Positions 29,150 through 43,538 of a stretch of DNA of 64,000 bases are shown piece after piece. Each line of letters starts with the position of its first letter. The stretch's first letter is position 1. The stretch is from Lysobacter solisilvae (GTDB lineage: Bacteria; Pseudomonadota; Gammaproteobacteria; Xanthomonadales; Xanthomonadaceae), in assembly GCF_016613535.2 (NCBI RefSeq), contig NZ_CP071518.1, forward strand, positions 930,001 through 994,000, read 5' to 3'. Under the pieces are notes generated by a model. The model did not search any database and was not told where the DNA came from. It saw nothing but the letters and a program-made list of their open reading frames with translations. Both the position numbers and the translations under genes were made by a program.

Positions 29150-30371
29150 CGCCATCCTCGCCCCCACCGCGCCGGGCGTGATCGCGGCCGACGGCGTGGC
29201 CGCGCCGGGCGCAAGCCTGTTCGAACGGCCGGGTTTCGTACGCCTGACGGCATCGGACCGGCCCGGCGTCGCCCAGCCCGTGCCCGAGCGCGACATCCCC
29301 CCGCAGCCCTGGGGCCGCATCCTGCTCGGTGCGCTGCTGCTGTTCCTGGCCCTGATGGCGGCGTGGGAAAACCAGTGGCGCCAGTTCGGGGCGCAGCCGG
29401 GCTACCGGAACAGCAATGGCGCCTGGGCCGAACAGCGGCGGCGTATCGCCACCGGTGAAGGCGACCGCACCGTGCTGATCGGTTCGTCGCGGGTGCTGTT
29501 CGACGTGCAGCTGGACCAGTGGCAGGCGGCCACCGGCGAACGGCCCATCCAGCTCGCGCTGGAAGGCACCACGCCGGTGCCGGTGCTCGAGGACCTGGCG
29601 GCCGATCCCGCGTTCACCGGGCGACTGCTCGTGGGCGTGGCGCCCGACCTGTTCTTCAGCGGCTTCGCCTACCGCGGCGCAGCCATCAAGCACTACCACC
29701 AGCAGGGGCCGTCGCAGCGCATCGGGCACTGGCTGTCCAAGCACGCACTGGAACCGTACTTCGCGTTCTACGACCCCGACTTCGCGTTGCCCACGGTGCT
29801 GGAGCGCCAGCCCTGGTGGCCGCTGCGACCGGAGCTGCGCCGCCACATGGACGTGCGCAAGCTGATGGTGCTGGGCGCGGACCGCGACACCCACCTGTGG
29901 AGCAAGGTCGAGACCGACGCGCAATACCGCGCGCTGGCGCAGAGCATCTGGGCGCAGCATTTCACCGGCCCGCCTCCACCGCCGATGCGCACGCCCGAGG
30001 GCCGGGCCGCGTTGTTCGGCGCGCAGGTCGATCGCGCCGCCAAGGCCGTCGCCGTCCTGCGCGCGCGCGGCGTGCCGGTGGTGTTCGTGCGGCCGCCCAG
30101 TGACGGCGCTTACTACGCGTTCGAGCAGGCGGCGCTGCCGCGCGCGCAGACCTGGGACCTGCTCCTGCAGCGGACCGGCGCGCCGGGCATCCACTTCGAG
30201 GACCATCGCGCGCTGCAGGGCCTGGAGCTGCCGGAGTGGTCGCACCTGACCCATGCCGACGCGCGGCGGTTCACCACGGCGCTGGCGCCGCTGGTGGTGC
30301 GTGAGTTCGAGCGGCAGGATCATGCCCGCCAGCAAGCCGCGGCCACGGCCACGGCCGCGCGCACGCCCTGA
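29124..30371 (+). CDS. Membrane-anchored SGNH-like acyltransferase partner of the MBOAT
   Basis: A 415-residue protein with a cytoplasmic N-terminal stretch, one membrane helix (ILLGALLLFLALMAAW, about residues 70-85) and a periplasmic domain. The domain has the SGNH/AlgX-like block I (VLIGSSRVLFDVQ, with the nucleophile Ser in GSSR) and a late HLTHADARR segment that could supply the catalytic Asp/His. Such proteins take the acyl group exported by an MBOAT and place it on a glycan. Its start lies inside the end of the MBOAT gene (26-bp overlap), which implies coupled translation. The assignment to a particular subfamily is tentative, as the middle is poorly conserved. Confidence 0.7.
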   Translation: MPSSISSSDAILAPTAPGVIAADGVAAPGASLFERPGFVRLTASDRPGVAQPVPERDIPPQPWGRILLGALLLFLALMAAWENQWRQFGAQPGYRNSNGAWAEQRRRIATGEGDRTVLIGSSRVLFDVQLDQWQAATGERPIQLALEGTTPVPVLEDLAADPAFTGRLLVGVAPDLFFSGFAYRGAAIKHYHQQGPSQRIGHWLSKHALEPYFAFYDPDFALPTVLERQPWWPLRPELRRHMDVRKLMVLGADRDTHLWSKVETDAQYRALAQSIWAQHFTGPPPPPMRTPEGRAALFGAQVDRAAKAVAVLRARGVPVVFVRPPSDGAYYAFEQAALPRAQTWDLLLQRTGAPGIHFEDHRALQGLELPEWSHLTHADARRFTTALAPLVVREFERQDHARQQAAATATAARTP

Positions 30372-30481
30372 CCCGCGGTTCGGCGACGCGCCGGCCCGTG
30401 GATGGCGCGGACGGGTCGCCCTTTGACCCGTCGCGAACACGGCCGCGGGCACACTGCCGGCTCCCCGAACGGAGCCGACCC

Positions 30482-30823
30482 ATGATCCGACGCGCGCTGT
30501 CCACCGCCTTGCTCACTGTCTGCCTGGCCGCCTGCGCCACGGCCGGATCCGAGGCCGGGACGCCGCCGCCCGCGGCCGATCCCGCACCGCCGACCCAGCC
30601 CAGCCCCACGCCGCCCCAGGCCAGCTGCAATGCGGACGCCGCGCGCATCGTCGTCGGCCAGGTGGCCACGCCGGACGTGGTCGAGAAGGCGCGGCTGGCC
30701 GCCGGCGCGCAGCTGGTGCGCACGCTCAAGCCCGGCCAGGTGGTGACCATGGAGTACCACTCCAGCCGGTTGAACATCGACGTCAACGAGGGCAACACGG
30801 TCACCAATGTCCGCTGCGGGTGA
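30482..30823 (+). CDS. I78 family peptidase inhibitor, lipoprotein
   Basis: A 113-residue protein with a lipoprotein signal (ALLTVCLAAC, lipidated Cys about residue 18). A Pro/Thr-rich spacer of about 30 residues follows, then a compact domain ending GQVVTMEYHSSRLNIDVN and NVRCG. That C-terminal pattern is the I78 (potato-inhibitor-I-like, PF11720) signature; the family inhibits serine proteases. It probably protects the envelope from the cell's own or foreign proteases, since Xanthomonadaceae secrete many. The start ATG at 30482 is fixed by the signal peptide. It stands alone between the MBOAT pair and the barnase gene. Confidence 0.85.
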   Translation: MIRRALSTALLTVCLAACATAGSEAGTPPPAADPAPPTQPSPTPPQASCNADAARIVVGQVATPDVVEKARLAAGAQLVRTLKPGQVVTMEYHSSRLNIDVNEGNTVTNVRCG

Positions 30824-31003
30824 CGCACGGTGACGCGACGCGTCCATCCTGCGCGACCCACGCCCGCAGCAGGGCGCGCAGCGCGTGGACCGGGATCCGG
30901 ACATGGAGCCTGAAAATCAGGCTCCCCGCGATCACCGGGGCGCGCGGGGCGCGGGCCTCGGGGGAAGTCCATCGGCTGGCATCATCCTTGCGTGAGGAGT
31001 GGC

Positions 31004-31453
31004 ATGCGCCGCCATCTCTGGGTCATTGCCGGGTTCGTGCTGCTGGGCCTGTGGCTCTGGTCCGGCTCGTCGCCGCGCCTGCCCGCCCCGGGTGCGCCGG
31101 CGGCAACGCAGTCCCAAGCCGGTGGCCCGGCGGTGGCCGACGCCCGCGCCGAGGCGGCACTGCCCAGCCGCGCGCGTTACCCGGCCTTCCTCCCACCGCA
31201 GGCGCATCGGGTCCTGGACCAGATCGCGCAGGGCGGACCCTTCGAATACCGCCAGGACGGCGGCGTGTTCCAGAACCGCGAACGGCAGCTGCCCCAGCAG
31301 CCGCGCGGTTACTACCGCGAATACACGGTGGCCGCGCCCGGTTCGGATGATCGCGGCGCCCGCCGCATCGTCACCGGCGGCCAGCCCCCGATGGAGTACT
31401 GGTACACCGATGATCACTACCGCAGTTTCCGCCGATTCGAGGTCTCGCCATGA
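31004..31453 (+). CDS. Barnase-type (N1/T1) ribonuclease with N-terminal signal or anchor
   Basis: A 149-residue guanine-preferring ribonuclease of the barnase family. An N-terminal hydrophobic segment (RRHLWVIAGFVLLGLWLWSG) sends the domain out of the cytoplasm, either as a cleaved signal or an anchor. The catalytic triad equivalents are visible: Glu in YYREYTV, Arg in GARRIVTGG and His in TDDHYRSF. FEYRQDGGVFQNRE is the family's substrate-loop region. The ATG at 31004 is preferred, with AGGAG five bases upstream; a GTG at 30992 is possible. Its last codons overlap the barstar start (ATGA), so toxin and inhibitor are made in step. It may serve RNA scavenging or competition. Confidence 0.9.
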   Translation: MRRHLWVIAGFVLLGLWLWSGSSPRLPAPGAPAATQSQAGGPAVADARAEAALPSRARYPAFLPPQAHRVLDQIAQGGPFEYRQDGGVFQNRERQLPQQPRGYYREYTVAAPGSDDRGARRIVTGGQPPMEYWYTDDHYRSFRRFEVSP

Positions 31454-31887
31454 CGGCCGTTGACGTGCGCCAGGTGCTGACCGACCCGGGCCAGGGCGGT
31501 GCGTACTTCGTTGACGCACAGGATGCGCAGGCATTGGCCGAAGCTGCCGACGGCCTGGAATTCGCCGTGGCGCGCATCGAGCTGGACGGCTGCGCCGACA
31601 AGGCCGCGGCACTGGGCGCGATCGCGCGCGGCCTGCGGTTCCCGGGCTGGTTCGGCGCGAATTTCGACGCGCTGGCCGACAGCCTGGGCGACATGTCGTG
31701 GTTGCCGGCCGACGGCTACCTGCTGTTGCTCGAACACGCCGATGCGTGGCGCGAGGCCGATGACGACAACTTCGCCACCCTGCTCGACGTGCTCAACGAG
31801 GCCGCGGCCAGTTGGGGCGACCAGGGCAAGCCGTTCTGGGCGGTGTTCCCGCTGCAGGCCGAACACGTCAGCCAGCTGGCCTTCTGA
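31450..31887 (+). CDS. Barstar family inhibitor
   Basis: A 145-residue cytoplasmic inhibitor that binds the adjacent barnase-type ribonuclease. The core has the barstar pattern: an ELDG strand followed by helix (IELDGCADKAAALGAIARGL), then RFPGWFGANFDALADSLGDM with the conserved Trp/Phe-Gly-x-Asn-x-Asp motif that plugs the nuclease active site. It is about 50 residues longer than Bacillus barstar, mainly at the N-terminus. It starts inside the ribonuclease stop (ATGA overlap), the usual arrangement of toxin and immunity genes. Confidence 0.92.
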   Translation: MTAVDVRQVLTDPGQGGAYFVDAQDAQALAEAADGLEFAVARIELDGCADKAAALGAIARGLRFPGWFGANFDALADSLGDMSWLPADGYLLLLEHADAWREADDDNFATLLDVLNEAAASWGDQGKPFWAVFPLQAEHVSQLAF

Positions 31888-31889
31888 CC

Positions 31890-31912
31890 CGGGCGGCCGC
31901 TGCGGCCGCCCG
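31890..31912. other. GC-only hairpin between convergent genes
   Basis: CGGGCGGCCG-CTG-CGGCCGCCCG, a perfect 10-bp stem with a 3-nt loop, lies two bases after the barstar stop and faces the convergent cysteine-rich gene. It lacks a T tract on either side, so it is a stable RNA hairpin and possibly a transcript-end stabiliser, not a standard terminator. Confidence 0.6.
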
Positions 31913-31925
31913 CGTGATGCGCAGC

Positions 31926-32159
31926 TCAGATGCGGTCGTCGAGCCCGTCGACCCCGGCATGGCGGGCGCAATGCGCGCAGCAATAGAAGACGCCGTCGTG
32001 CTCGGCCCCGTGTCCGATGATCCGGCAGCGGCAGTGCGCACAGACGGGCGCCAGGGCATGGATCGCGCACTCGAACGAATCGAACGTGCCCGACCCTCGG
32101 GGGCCCTGGATGCTGAAGGCCTTGTCGTAGTCGTTGCCGCACACGTCGCATCGGGCCAT
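31926..32159 (-). CDS. Small cysteine-rich zinc-ribbon-like protein
   Basis: A 77-residue soluble protein with CxxC pairs typical of metal binding: CDVC at residues 4-7, then CAHCRC and YCCAHCARH, with a conserved-looking FDSFECAIHAL between. The spacing suggests two zinc sites. I know similar short proteins in Proteobacteria annotated only as hypothetical or metallothionein-like, and no function is established. The gene is convergent with barstar and sits 71 bp after the MFS exporter start region end on the minus strand, so it may or may not share that promoter. Confidence 0.7.
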   Translation of the reverse strand: MARCDVCGNDYDKAFSIQGPRGSGTFDSFECAIHALAPVCAHCRCRIIGHGAEHDGVFYCCAHCARHAGVDGLDDRI

Positions 32160-32230
32160 GGCGCGCTCTCCTTACGTGATGCCTGACCGCAGTCTCCGCC
32201 GCGTGCCGTGAAGCATCCGCATCGCAATCC

Positions 32231-33496
32231 TCAGGCCGCTTCGCTTACGGCCGCCTCCACCGGCGGGCGGGCGCGCGCGAAACGCCAGGCCACGCCCAGC
32301 GCGATGGCCAGCACCAGGCCCGCGGCCCAGAACGGCGCGCCCGGTTGCCGGAACGGCGTCGACGGCGCGATCGCCCAGGCGAAGATCGCCGTATAGAAGT
32401 GCGGCGCGGTGATGCCGGCCAGGCTCATCAGGCTGCTCAGCGCACCCTGCACGCGGCCCTGCACTTTCGGGCCGACCTGCCGGGTCACCAGCGCCTGCGC
32501 CGACGGCATGGCGAAACCCCAGAAGGCCATGATCGGGATGCCCACCAGGAACAGCAGCCCCGTCGGCGCCCAGCCGTAGATCGCGAAGCCCACGACGCCG
32601 CAGCCCAGGCCGAACAGCAGCGCGCGGCGCTCGCCCCACGCGGCCACCGCGTGCTTCACCAGGCCGGCCTGCACGATCACCGCGCACACGCCCACCGCGC
32701 CCAGCACCAGGCCGACTTCCCACGGCCCCCACTGGAAGCGGTAGCCGGCGAACAGCACGAACACGTTCGGATAGACGAAGTGCGCCAGGTTGATCAGGAA
32801 CACCACCATCGCCAGCCCCCACACCTGCGGGAAACTGCGCAGCAGCTTGAGCGAGCCCAGCGGATTGGCGTGCGCCCAGTCGAAGCGCTCGGCGCGGTGT
32901 TCGGGGGTCAGCGACTCGGGCAGCACGAACCAGCCGTAGGCGAAGTTGCACAGGGCCAGGATCGCCGCGCCCCAGAACGGCCAGCGCAGGTCGATGCTGC
33001 CCAGCCATCCGCCCATTACCGGCCCCAGGATGAAGCCCAGCCCGAAGGCCGCGCCGATCATGCCGAAGGCCTGCGCGCGCTTGTCCGGCGCGGTGATGTC
33101 GGCGATGTAGGCATTGGCGGTGGTGAAGCTGGCCGAGGTGATCGCCGAGATGACGCGGCCGACGAACAGCCACGGCAGCGAACTGGCCAGCGCCATGAAG
33201 ATGAAATCGATGCCCAGCCCCAGGCAGGACAGCAGGATCACCGGCCGGCGGCCGTAGCGGTCCGACAGCGTGCCCTGGATCGGCGCGGCGACGAACTGGA
33301 TCAGCGAGAACATGAAACCGAACCAGCCGATCCAGTGCGCGGCCGTGCCGGTGTCGCCGCCCACGAACTGTTCCACCAGCTTGGGCAGCACCGGGATGAT
33401 CAGGCCGAACGCGAGCACGTCGATCAGGACGGTGACGAAGATGAAAATCAGCGCAGCCTTGCGCGCGCCGTGATGCGGTCCGGTCACGGGGATCAT
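32231..33496 (-). CDS. TCR/Tet family MFS exporter
   Basis: A 421-residue inner-membrane drug/proton antiporter of the 12-helix TetA type. The first-loop MFS motif is present (GTLSDRYGRRPVILL), as is the antiporter motif in helix 5 (AFGLGFILGPVMGGWLG). The early segment LIDVLAFGLIIPVLPKLVEQF is typical of TetA(class A/C)-like proteins. The ATG at 33496 (MIPVTGPHHGARKAALIF) is preferred; the in-frame ATG at 33625 adds about 43 residues that do not look like protein. The substrate is uncertain, and chromosomal relatives often export compounds other than tetracycline. It is divergent from gltB across a 307-bp region. Confidence 0.88.
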   Translation of the reverse strand: MIPVTGPHHGARKAALIFIFVTVLIDVLAFGLIIPVLPKLVEQFVGGDTGTAAHWIGWFGFMFSLIQFVAAPIQGTLSDRYGRRPVILLSCLGLGIDFIFMALASSLPWLFVGRVISAITSASFTTANAYIADITAPDKRAQAFGMIGAAFGLGFILGPVMGGWLGSIDLRWPFWGAAILALCNFAYGWFVLPESLTPEHRAERFDWAHANPLGSLKLLRSFPQVWGLAMVVFLINLAHFVYPNVFVLFAGYRFQWGPWEVGLVLGAVGVCAVIVQAGLVKHAVAAWGERRALLFGLGCGVVGFAIYGWAPTGLLFLVGIPIMAFWGFAMPSAQALVTRQVGPKVQGRVQGALSSLMSLAGITAPHFYTAIFAWAIAPSTPFRQPGAPFWAAGLVLAIALGVAWRFARARPPVEAAVSEAA

Positions 33497-33526
33497 TCTT
33501 TGCAGTGGGGAAATCAGTGTAGCGGC

Positions 33527-33560
33527 GTACGCATCAGCGGCATGTGCCGGCGCTGCGTAC
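33527..33560. promoter_or_regulatory. Imperfect inverted repeat upstream of the MFS exporter
   Basis: GTACGCATCAGCG (33527-33539) pairs with CGCTGCGTAC (33551-33560) apart from two bulged bases. It lies about 30 bp upstream of the exporter's start codon in the divergent MFS/gltB gap (33497-33803), where an operator would be expected. No regulator gene is adjacent. Confidence 0.35.
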
Positions 33561-33645
33561 CCGCCTGCGGCCACGGCCGGGACGATTGAAGTTGAAGCTC
33601 TAGAAATGGTTTCGATTTCAACCACTTAGCGGCGCGAAAAGTCAT

Positions 33646-33674
33646 TTGCCGCAGCGCACAATCTGTGCTTTATT
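33646..33674 (+). promoter_or_regulatory. Candidate sigma-70 promoter for gltB
   Basis: TTGCCG (33646-33651) and TTTATT (33669-33674) are separated by 17 bp, in the one A/T-richer stretch of the gap (about 33595-33695), about 130 bp before the gltB ATG. Just upstream, TTGAAGTTGAAG and GATTTCAACC form an interrupted dyad (about 33586-33632) that could bind a regulator. Confidence 0.5.
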
Positions 33675-33803
33675 CGGGTCAACCCGCTGATTTTTTCGCC
33701 GGTCGCCCCGCCTGGGGCGGCGCACGGCGAAGCGTCCGCGCGCCCGCCGCATCGCTCGTGCACCACCGCTTCGCACCGTCCGCCGCCACCTTCGAGGCAC
33801 GCC

Positions 33804-40002
<6,199 letters not shown>

Positions 40003-40099
40003 GGGCGTTCGCGCGGGGTGACGGCGGCCTTCCACCGCCACCTTCGGCGGGTGGCATGCCGCGCCGGTCGACGCCCGGTCACGCGACGGCCTGACCCGG

Positions 40100-40124
40100 C
40101 GGCACGCGATCAGGCCGCGTGCCG
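40100..40124. other. Hairpin between convergent gltD and folE
   Basis: CGGCACGCG and CGCGTGCCG form a perfect 9-bp stem with a 7-nt loop in the 130-bp convergent gap. There is no T tract, so it is a possible but atypical transcript end for both genes. Confidence 0.4.
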
Positions 40125-40132
40125 ACGCCGGC

Positions 40133-40723
40133 TCAGCGGCCCGGGCCGACGTCGATGAACTGCAGGAACTCCGCGCGCGTGCGGGCGTCCTCGCGGAAGC
40201 TGCCCAGCATCTTGGAGGTGATCATGCTCACGCCGCGCTTGTGCACGCCGCGCGTGGTCATGCATTCGTGCGCGCCTTCCACGACCACGCCCACGCCGCG
40301 CGGCTGCAGCACGTCCTGGATGACCTGTGCGATCTGGGCGGTGAGCTTCTCCTGCACCTGCAGCCGGCGGGCATAGGTTTCCACCACGCGCGCCAGCTTG
40401 CTGATGCCCACCACCTTGCCGTCGGGCAGGTAGCCCACGTGCGCCTTGCCGATGATCGGCGCCATGTGGTGCTCGCAGTGGCTCTCGAACTCGATGTCCC
40501 GCAGCACGATCATCTCGTCGTATCCCTCGACTTCCTCGAAGGTGCGCTTGAGGTAGTCGGACGGGTCGGCGCCATAGCCGCTGAACCAGTCGCCGTAGGC
40601 GGTGACCACGCGCTTGGGCGTGTCGAGCAGGCCTTCGCGGGTGGGGTCGTCGCCGGCCCAGGCCAGCAGGGTACGCACCGCGGCTTCGGCCTGGTCGCGG
40701 GACGGCTTGGGGGGGACGGCCAT
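40133..40723 (-). CDS. folE: GTP cyclohydrolase I (FolE type)
   Basis: A 196-residue enzyme that converts GTP to 7,8-dihydroneopterin triphosphate, the first step of folate (tetrahydrobiopterin-type) synthesis. The zinc ligands are visible in [10 protein letters not shown] (Cys and His) and in [15 protein letters not shown] (second Cys). [21 protein letters not shown] is the conserved core helix. The start MAVPPKPS at 40723 is chosen for its AGGA ten bases upstream; the in-frame ATG at 40786 adds 21 poorly conserved residues. Length fits the decameric bacterial form. It is convergent with gltD. Confidence 0.95.
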   Translation of the reverse strand: MAVPPKPSRDQAEAAVRTLLAWAGDDPTREGLLDTPKRVVTAYGDWFSGYGADPSDYLKRTFEEVEGYDEMIVLRDIEFESHCEHHMAPIIGKAHVGYLPDGKVVGISKLARVVETYARRLQVQEKLTAQIAQVIQDVLQPRGVGVVVEGAHECMTTRGVHKRGVSMITSKMLGSFREDARTRAEFLQFIDVGPGR

Positions 40724-40884
40724 GCAGGCACTTTCCTGTGCGGGGGATGGGAATCCTACTCCAGGCCGCACGGACGGTCGAAACACGACTGTCTAAAGGT
40801 GGAGGCCGGCATCCGGGACCGGAGCGTGCACGGCTGCCTCACGTGGGGTCGAAGCACGGGCCACCGGGCACGGACCACCAGAAC

Positions 40885-40919
40885 AGGAAACGCTCCGGAG
40901 CCGCGAGGGCTCCGGAGCG
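40885..40919 (-). terminator. Terminator of the glycine-zipper protein gene
   Basis: CGCTCCGGAGCC (40891-40902) and GGCTCCGGAGCG (40908-40919) form a perfect 12-bp stem with a 5-nt loop. On the minus strand it is followed by TTTCCTGTTC. It lies about 70 bp after the stop of the minus-strand gene at 40990. Confidence 0.75.
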
Positions 40920-40989
40920 TCGGTGACATCGGTGCGGCGCGGCGGGCACGCAGTGACTGCGCGCCTGTGCCGCGCCGGCGCTGTCGGAC

Positions 40990-41451
40990 TTACTGACCGT
41001 CGCGGTCGGCGTCGCCCGGCATCGCGCGCTCGATGTAGTGCCAGCCATCACGCACGGCCTGGCGGGCATCGCCCCATGCCAGGCGCGAATTGGCGCGCGT
41101 GGATTCCCAGTTGCGCTCCAGGTCCGCTTCGACATCGTCGAACTTCTTGCCGCGGTACTGGCCATAGGTGTCGTAGCCGTACTTGTAGGCCGGCTCGTAG
41201 TCGCGCCATTCGCTGCCGCTGATGTAGTACGGCGCAGCGGTGTATTCCTTGCGGAAATGATCGCTGTAACCGGTCGGGTTCACGGCTTCGGCGATCGAAT
41301 CACCAGCCTTGGCACCGACGATGCCGCCGACCACCGCACCGATCGCGCTACCAGCGGGACCGCCGGCGGCACCGATCGCTGCGCCGGAAATCGCACCGGC
41401 CACGGCGCCCGAACCTGCACCGATGTTGTGGTCCTTTTTGACGTCGCTCAT
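40990..41451 (-). CDS. Glycine-zipper domain protein
   Basis: A 153-residue protein of unknown function. Residues 8-50 are a glycine-zipper stretch (GAGSGAVAGAISGAAIGAAG, continuing GGPAGSAIGAVVGGIVGAKAGD), able to form a membrane-associated or self-associating helix pair. There is no signal peptide. The rest is charged and aromatic (RKEYTAAPYYISGSEWRDYEP, then WESTRANSRLAWGDARQAVRDGWHYIERA), with features of short stress-induced proteins of Xanthomonadales. The start at 41451 has AGGAG eight bases upstream. It has its own terminator and probably its own promoter in the 193-bp gap to recD. Confidence 0.75.
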   Translation of the reverse strand: MSDVKKDHNIGAGSGAVAGAISGAAIGAAGGPAGSAIGAVVGGIVGAKAGDSIAEAVNPTGYSDHFRKEYTAAPYYISGSEWRDYEPAYKYGYDTYGQYRGKKFDDVEADLERNWESTRANSRLAWGDARQAVRDGWHYIERAMPGDADRDGQ

Positions 41452-41644
41452 CTTTGCCTCTCCTGTATGGGGGGAAGCCGGCATCTCAGTGACGCCGGTC
41501 CGGACAACCTACGCGCAGGACGGTTGAGTCCGGGTGAGGCCGCTGCGTAAAACGCGCTCGCGATGAACAGCGGTTGCGCTGTATTCACCGCCGTGATGCG
41601 TGCGTGCACAAACGCCGCCGTCACGCGGCGCGCGGGTGAACGAT

Positions 41645-43538
41645 TCAGCGCAGCCGCTGCGCCAGGCCCGATACCCGCTGCGCGTGTCGGCCCAGCGCGA
41701 TGCGCAGCACCGTATCGCCGCCGGCGACATGCAGGGACTCGCGCGCGCGCGTCAGCGCGGTGTAGATGAGCTCGCGCGAGAGCGTGCGTGCGTCCTGCCG
41801 CGGCAGCTGCAGCCAGACGGTGCCGTATTCGGAGCCCTGCGCCTTGTGCACGGTCATCGCGAACGCGCTGTCGTGCGCGGGCAGGGCCGCGGGATGGAAC
41901 GCGCGCGGGGCCTGCCCGCCCCCCGGTGAACCACGCCACCATCGCGCCATCGGCGTCGCGCAGGCATACGCCGATGTCGCCGTTGAACAGGCCATGCCGG
42001 TAGCTGTTCTCGGTGACCAGCAGCAGCCGGCCGGGGAAATAGCGCTCGCGCTGGGTGCCGGCCAGCGCTTCCTCGATGCGCGCGTTGAGGAGCACGGCGC
42101 CCTGTGCGCCTTCCCGCAGCGCGGTGAGCACGCGGGCACGATCCCCCTGCGCGAGCGCCGCGGCGGGATCAGCGTGGCCGGCGAGCCCGCGCCAGTGGTC
42201 GAGCAGCGCGGCGCGGGTCTGCGTGGCCAGCGGGTCCAGCACGTCGGCGTGGAACCGCACGCCGCCCAGCGTCCCGCCATGCAGCAGCGACAGCGCGCGA
42301 TCGGCCTCCCCGGCGCGGACCGCGTCGGCCAGCGGCGCCAGTTCCAGCGCCGCCGACTGCCGGTAGCCGCGCGTCAGGTGCACGCGGGCCGGTTGCGCGG
42401 CGCGAGCGTCGTCCGGCTCCCCGGGCGCGTCGGCGGGCGATGGCGTTACGGGCCGCGGGCCGGTGTCGAACAGGTCGCGCTGGATGTCGTCGCGGCGCGC
42501 GGGCGCGTGCGGGGTGTGATCACCCGCGGTGGGCACCGGCGGCAGTGCGGGGGCGGGCGCTACCGCCGCGGCGGCGATCGCCGCCAGCACGTCGCCGGCC
42601 TCCACCGAGGGCAGCTGGTCAGGATCGCCGAGCAGGATCAGCCGGGCGCCGTCGCGCACCGCATCCACCAGCTTGCACATCATCGGCAGGTCGACCATCG
42701 ACGCCTCGTCGACGACGATCACGTCGTACGCCAGCGGCTGGTCGCGGTCGTGCCGGAAGCGCGGCGAATCCGGGATGGCGCCGAGCAGGCGATGCAGCGT
42801 GCGCGCCTGCCCGGGCAGCGCCGCGCACAGGGCTGGTTCGATGCCTTCGGCGTGCATGCGCTCGCTGGCCAGGCGCAGGCTCTGCGCCATGCGGTCGGCG
42901 GCGCGGCCGGTGGGCGCGGCCAGCGCGATGCGGGGCAGCGGCTGCTGCCGGTCGATGGCCGCGGCGGCGAGCAGCGCCAGGACCCGCGCGATGGTGGTGG
43001 TCTTGCCGGTGCCCGGGCCGCCGGTCACCAGCAGCAGCGAGCGGGCCAGCGCCGCACGCGCCGCGCGGGACTGGCCGCCATCGGCGTCGGCATCGGCGTG
43101 GGGGAACAGCCGGGCGAACAGCGCCTCCAGCGCGGGCGACAGCGCAACGTCCGACGGCCCGGCGTCGGCGGCCGCCAGGCGATGCAATCCCGCCGCCAGG
43201 CTGCGTTCGTACTCCCGATAGCGGCGCAGGTAGAGCAGGCCGTGTTCGAGCACGAGCGGCCGGTCGGCGGGCGTGACTTCGTCGGCTTCCGGACACGCGA
43301 CCCACGCCGAGACAGCCAGGGCGTCGGCCCAGTCCGGCGGCGGTTCGGCGCCTTCCAGCAGCAACTGCGGACGCTGCAGATCCAATGCGGCGTGGCCGCG
43401 CGCGACCGCCAGCGAGGCCAGTTCGGCGCCGCGCAGCACGCGCGGGTCGGTGGCCGGGTCGAGCCGGCGCAGCAGTTCGCCCAGCGCGCGATCGACGGCG
43501 CGGCCGCTGTCCGGCGGCGGCGTGGACGGGCGGTTCAT
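41645..43538 (-). CDS. recD: Exodeoxyribonuclease V subunit RecD, frame broken near 41922
   Basis: The 5'-3' helicase subunit of RecBCD, about 630 residues. The first frame from ATG 43538 ([16 protein letters not shown]) has Walker A in [15 protein letters not shown], the DEAS Walker B ([12 protein letters not shown]) and reads to VAWFTGG. The second frame supplies the C-terminal helicase motifs ([23 protein letters not shown]) and stops at 41645. The junction is a run of six C on the plus strand (41919-41924); five would give one frame. Its start overlaps the recB stop (ATGA), so it is the last gene of recC-recB-recD. If the break were real, the enzyme would lose motifs V/VI and helicase activity. 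Confidence 0.85.

Noticed and set aside
31890..31912. The GC hairpin after barstar as a rho-independent terminator
   Set aside because: It has a strong stem but no T tract on either strand.
33497..33625. An N-terminal extension of the MFS exporter to ATG 33625
   Set aside because: The added residues are Ala/Ser-rich without the basic start typical of Tet proteins, and they would cover the operator-like inverted repeat at 33527-33560.
41645..43538. Programmed ribosomal frameshifting in recD and the signalling genes
   Set aside because: The sites differ from each other, lack slippery heptamers with downstream structure, and need shifts of either sign. Sequence error or mutation is simpler.
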